Below, one piece after another: positions 6,251 to 8,205 of a DNA stretch of 8,205 bases. Below the pieces are notes generated by a model. It had not been told where the DNA came from, did not search any database, and saw nothing but the letters and a program-made list of their open reading frames with translations. A program made the position numbers and the translations under genes. The stretch covers positions 1 to 8,205 of the forward strand of contig CANHUM010000065.1 in NCBI GenBank assembly GCA_947463845.1, read 5' to 3'. How positions within the stretch are numbered: position 1 is the first letter of the stretch; the number at the start of each line of letters is the position of its first letter. This stretch comes from Comamonadaceae bacterium (GTDB lineage Bacteria; Pseudomonadota; Gammaproteobacteria; Burkholderiales; Burkholderiaceae_C).

Positions 6251-7038
6251 GAGGGTGTCCTTTTCTCGATGAACGCTTGAACGCCTTCTTGCGCTACCTC
6301 GTGCACCATGTTGCAGGCCATGGTCTGACCCGCCAGCTGGTAGGCTGAATCGATGCCCATTTCGCGCTGCTGATAAAACAAGGCCTTGCCCACACGCACG
6401 GCCTCACGCGGCTTGGCCAGGATGGCACCCACCAGGTCTTCGACGACGGCATCCAGCTCGCTTGCAGGGCACACGCGGTTGACCAAGCCTCGAGTTTGGG
6501 CCTCTGCGGCCGAAATGAAGTCGCCGGTCAGCAGCATCTCCATGGCCTGTTTGGCGTGCATGTTCCGCACCAGAGGCACGCTGGGCGTGGCACAAAACAG
6601 GCCCACATCGATGCCATTCACCCCAAAGGTGGCGCTGTCTACCGTCACGGCCAAATCGCACTGAGCCACCAACTGGCAACCCGCCGCCGTGGCCAGGCCC
6701 TGCACGCGGGCGATCACGGGTACCGGTAGCTTCTGGATGGCCAGCATCATCCGGCTGCACTGGGCAAAAAGTTGCTGGTAATAGGCCAGGTCAGGTTGGG
6801 CGCGCATTTCCTTGAGGTTGTGTCCAGCGCAAAAAGCCTTGCCCGCTGCGCCCAGCACCACCAATCGAGCCTGCTCGTCTTTCGCCACTGCATCCAGCGC
6901 TTGTTGCAGCGCGGTCAACATGGCCTCGCTCAAAGTGTTGAAGCTGGCAGGGCTGTTGAGCGTGAGGCGGTGTACACCCCGCGCATCGCGATGGTGCAAA
7001 AGCAAATCTTGGGCTGGGGTGGGTTTGGAATCGGTCAT
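6238..7038 (-). CDS. Enoyl-CoA hydratase/isomerase family protein, ECHDC3-like
   Basis: This is a crotonase-fold protein (266 aa). The two oxyanion-hole stretches are AFCAGHNLKEM at 68-78 and GLATAAGCQLVAQCDLAV at 114-131. The region GVNGIDVGLFCATPSVPLVR and MLLTGDFISAAEAQTRGLVNRV resemble human ECHDC3. Aligning by eye to rat crotonase, Glu144 corresponds to Gln122 and Glu164 to Gly142. Both catalytic glutamates of classical hydratases are therefore absent, and hydration of enoyl-CoA is doubtful. CoA-thioester binding remains likely. I chose the ATG at 7038; an in-frame TTG at 7056 would add six residues, and neither start has a strong binding site apart from AGGA before the TTG. The gene follows the deacetylase after 63 bases and overlaps the channel gene by 13 bases (4 if the channel starts at 6241). 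The family call is secure; the reaction is unknown. Confidence 0.9.
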   Translation of the reverse strand: MTDSKPTPAQDLLLHHRDARGVHRLTLNSPASFNTLSEAMLTALQQALDAVAKDEQARLVVLGAAGKAFCAGHNLKEMRAQPDLAYYQQLFAQCSRMMLAIQKLPVPVIARVQGLATAAGCQLVAQCDLAVTVDSATFGVNGIDVGLFCATPSVPLVRNMHAKQAMEMLLTGDFISAAEAQTRGLVNRVCPASELDAVVEDLVGAILAKPREAVRVGKALFYQQREMGIDSAYQLAGQTMACNMVHEVAQEGVQAFIEKRTPSWRA

Positions 7039-7050
7039 GACAGGGATTGT

Positions 7051-7094
7051 GCCCAAAGAGTCCTGACCAGCAGGCCTTGGGCTTTCGTGAAAGC
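7051..7094 (-). other. Paired hairpins in the deacetylase-crotonase gap
   Basis: GCCCAA (7051-7056) pairs with TTGGGC (7077-7082) around an inner CCTG/CAGG helix (7062-7065 with 7071-7074). Beside it GCTTTC (7081-7086) pairs with GAAAGC (7089-7094). The two structures share bases 7081-7082, so they compete slightly. On the minus strand no U-tract follows either, so they are not terminators. They might affect translation of the crotonase-like gene, whose alternative TTG start lies in the outer stem. Confidence 0.3.
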
Positions 7095-7101
7095 AGTTTT
7101 C

Positions 7102-8055
7102 TCAAATATCGGCCAACACGCGCAAGTGCGCTTCCACACTGCGGCCCAGCGCACTCAGGTTGTAGCCGCCCTCCAGGCAACTCACGATCCGGCCTTGGGC
7201 GTGACGCAGCGCCACGTCCTTGATGCGTTGGGTAATCCAGGCGTAATCCTGCTCGACCAGACCCAGCTGTCCCATGTCGTCTTCTCGGTGGGCATCAAAA
7301 CCCGCGCTGATGAAAATCAACTCAGGCCTGTGCGCTTCCAGGCGCGGCAGCCACATGATGTCCACCAACTCCCGGATATCCATGCCTTTGGTGTAGGCCG
7401 GAACCGGCAGATTGACCAGGTTGGCCGCCATCGATGTCGAGCCACCGTCCGGGTAAAAAGGGTGCTGGAAAAAACTCACCATCAAGATACGCTCGTCGCC
7501 CGCCACGATGTCCTCGGTGCCATTGCCGTGGTGCACATCAAAATCCACAATCGCCACCCGTTGCAGGCCGTGGCGTTCCAGCGCGTATTTGGCGGCAATG
7601 GCCACATTGTTGAAAAAACAAAAGCCCATGGCCTTGTCGCGGCAAGCATGGTGTCCAGGCGGACGCACCGCACAAAATGCGTTTTCCATCTCACCCGCCA
7701 AAACAGCATCGGTGGCATCAATGGCGGCACCCGCAGCCACCAAAGCCGCATCCCAAGTGTGGGCGTTGATCATCGTGTCCGGGTCCAGACTGGTGTGGGT
7801 GGGACCGCCTGCAGCCATGTCGTCGCGCAACTGGTCGCCCAAACCACGTAAAGCAGCCACGTGCATGCGTCCGTGGGCCAACTCAAGGTCGCCCAAAGCT
7901 GCAGGGCTGGACTCCCGTCTTTGCAGGGCCATGTCCACACCACTGATCAGCAGCCGGTCTTCGATGGCCCCCAATCGCTCAGGACACTCGGGGTGGCCTG
8001 GCCCCATCTCGTGCTTCCAGCAAGCTGGGTGGGTGAAATAACCTGTCGCGCCCAT
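7102..8055 (-). CDS. Histone deacetylase family (Zn-dependent deacetylase/acylamidase)
   Basis: This cytoplasmic arginase-fold metalloenzyme (317 aa) belongs to the HDAC/acetoin-utilisation/acetylpolyamine amidohydrolase superfamily. All core motifs are present. They are HPECPERL at 21-28, RPPGHHA at 131-137 with the tandem catalytic histidines 135/136, GFCFFNNVAIAA at 144-155, and VDFDVHHGNGTED at 170-182 with zinc ligands Asp173 and His175. They continue with SAGFDAH at 250-256 with zinc ligand Asp254, and LEGGYN at 294-299 with transition-state Tyr298. It should be catalytically active. Bacterial members act on acetylpolyamines, acylated proteins or other small amides, and the sequence does not settle which. 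The ATG at 8055 has GAGGAG ending 3 bases upstream, rather close, but the N-terminus GYFTHPACWKHEMGPGHPECPERL fits the family well. It leads the crotonase and channel genes on the same strand. No signal peptide is seen. Confidence 0.95.
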   Translation of the reverse strand: MGATGYFTHPACWKHEMGPGHPECPERLGAIEDRLLISGVDMALQRRESSPAALGDLELAHGRMHVAALRGLGDQLRDDMAAGGPTHTSLDPDTMINAHTWDAALVAAGAAIDATDAVLAGEMENAFCAVRPPGHHACRDKAMGFCFFNNVAIAAKYALERHGLQRVAIVDFDVHHGNGTEDIVAGDERILMVSFFQHPFYPDGGSTSMAANLVNLPVPAYTKGMDIRELVDIMWLPRLEAHRPELIFISAGFDAHREDDMGQLGLVEQDYAWITQRIKDVALRHAQGRIVSCLEGGYNLSALGRSVEAHLRVLADI

Positions 8056-8205
8056 GGTCTCCTCTTCCCGAATGGCTCCAGCTTATCACGCAGTCGAGCC
8101 GCATCGCTCAACGATGAAGTGCAGATGCTCAACGCCGAAGCACGCGATGGGACTTGCATCTTTTCGCAACCGTGGTGTGAAGCGGTGTGAACAACCGAGG
8201 ATTTG
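8056..8205. other. Right-edge region with short direct repeats, no assignable gene
   Basis: Both strands stay partly open to the window edge, but no translation resembles a family I know and none has a convincing start with a binding site. The stretch holds GCTCAACG twice (8106-8113 and 8127-8134, 21 bp apart) and GGTGTGAA twice (8174-8181 and 8184-8191, 10 bp apart). It is probably the leader and control region of the deacetylase gene, possibly with the end of a neighbouring gene outside the window. Confidence 0.4.
8082..8111 (-). promoter_or_regulatory. Possible promoter of the deacetylase gene
   Basis: Minus-strand TTGAGC (8111-8106) and GATAAG (8087-8082) are separated by 18 bases, each matching the sigma-70 consensus at four of six positions. 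They lie 27 bases or more upstream of the deacetylase ATG. The -35 element falls within one copy of an 8-bp direct repeat. The call is tentative. Confidence 0.3.

Noticed and set aside
7081..7101. Hairpin GCTTTC/GAAAGC followed by a T-rich stretch, considered as a terminator
   Set aside because: The T-rich side serves plus-strand transcription, where no gene ends nearby; on the minus strand no U-tract follows. The loop is also very tight.
6772..7851. Long plus-strand open frame (359 codons) opposite the crotonase-like and deacetylase genes
   Set aside because: It runs antisense across two well-identified genes and their gap, and its translation resembles no family.

Overview
The window looks like a chromosomal segment of a beta-proteobacterium of the order Burkholderiales, most likely Comamonadaceae. 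I base this on the protein style (EtfB/EtfA followed by an acyl-CoA dehydrogenase starting [11 protein letters not shown], an HDAC-family deacetylase next to acyl-CoA genes), the moderately high GC content and the dense gene packing. This placement is an inference from memory of similar proteins, not a database search. No phage, IS, CRISPR, tRNA or rRNA feature is visible.

Layout. (1) Bases 1-1815, minus strand: etfB and etfA encode the two subunits of electron transfer flavoprotein. They are followed by a terminator-like hairpin and the first 11 codons of an acyl-CoA dehydrogenase that runs off the left edge. (2) Bases 1816-2104: a divergent regulatory region holding two overlapping perfect ACGT-core palindromes in front of etfB and a separate CCGACC-N4-GGTCGG palindrome in front of dctP. 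(3) Bases 2105-4989, plus strand: a complete three-gene TRAP transporter, dctP-dctQ-dctM. A strong hairpin plus T-tract lies between dctP and dctQ, and dctQ and dctM overlap by 4 bp (GTGA). (4) Bases 4958-8055, minus strand: a compact set made of an HDAC-family Zn deacetylase, an ECHDC3-like crotonase-fold protein and a MscS-family channel. The last two genes overlap at their junction, and the channel gene overlaps the 3' end of dctM tail to tail by 32 bp. (5) Bases 8056-8205: upstream region of the deacetylase gene, with short direct repeats and a possible promoter but no assignable gene.

How the genes may work together. ETF takes electrons from acyl-CoA dehydrogenases and passes them to the quinone pool, so the left block serves fatty-acid and branched-chain acyl-CoA oxidation. 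The ACGT palindromes resemble the sites of LiuR-type (MerR family) regulators of those pathways. The TRAP system imports an organic acid, using a sodium (or proton) gradient. Its substrate cannot be read from sequence, but a carboxylate feeding acyl-CoA metabolism would suit the neighbourhood. The right block combines a deacetylase with a crotonase homologue that lacks both catalytic glutamates, plus an osmotic-release channel.

Most of the window is ordinary metabolism and transport. The points that merit a second look are the RNA structures between dctP and dctQ, the overlapping operators before etfB, the hairpin between etfA and the dehydrogenase, and the non-canonical crotonase.
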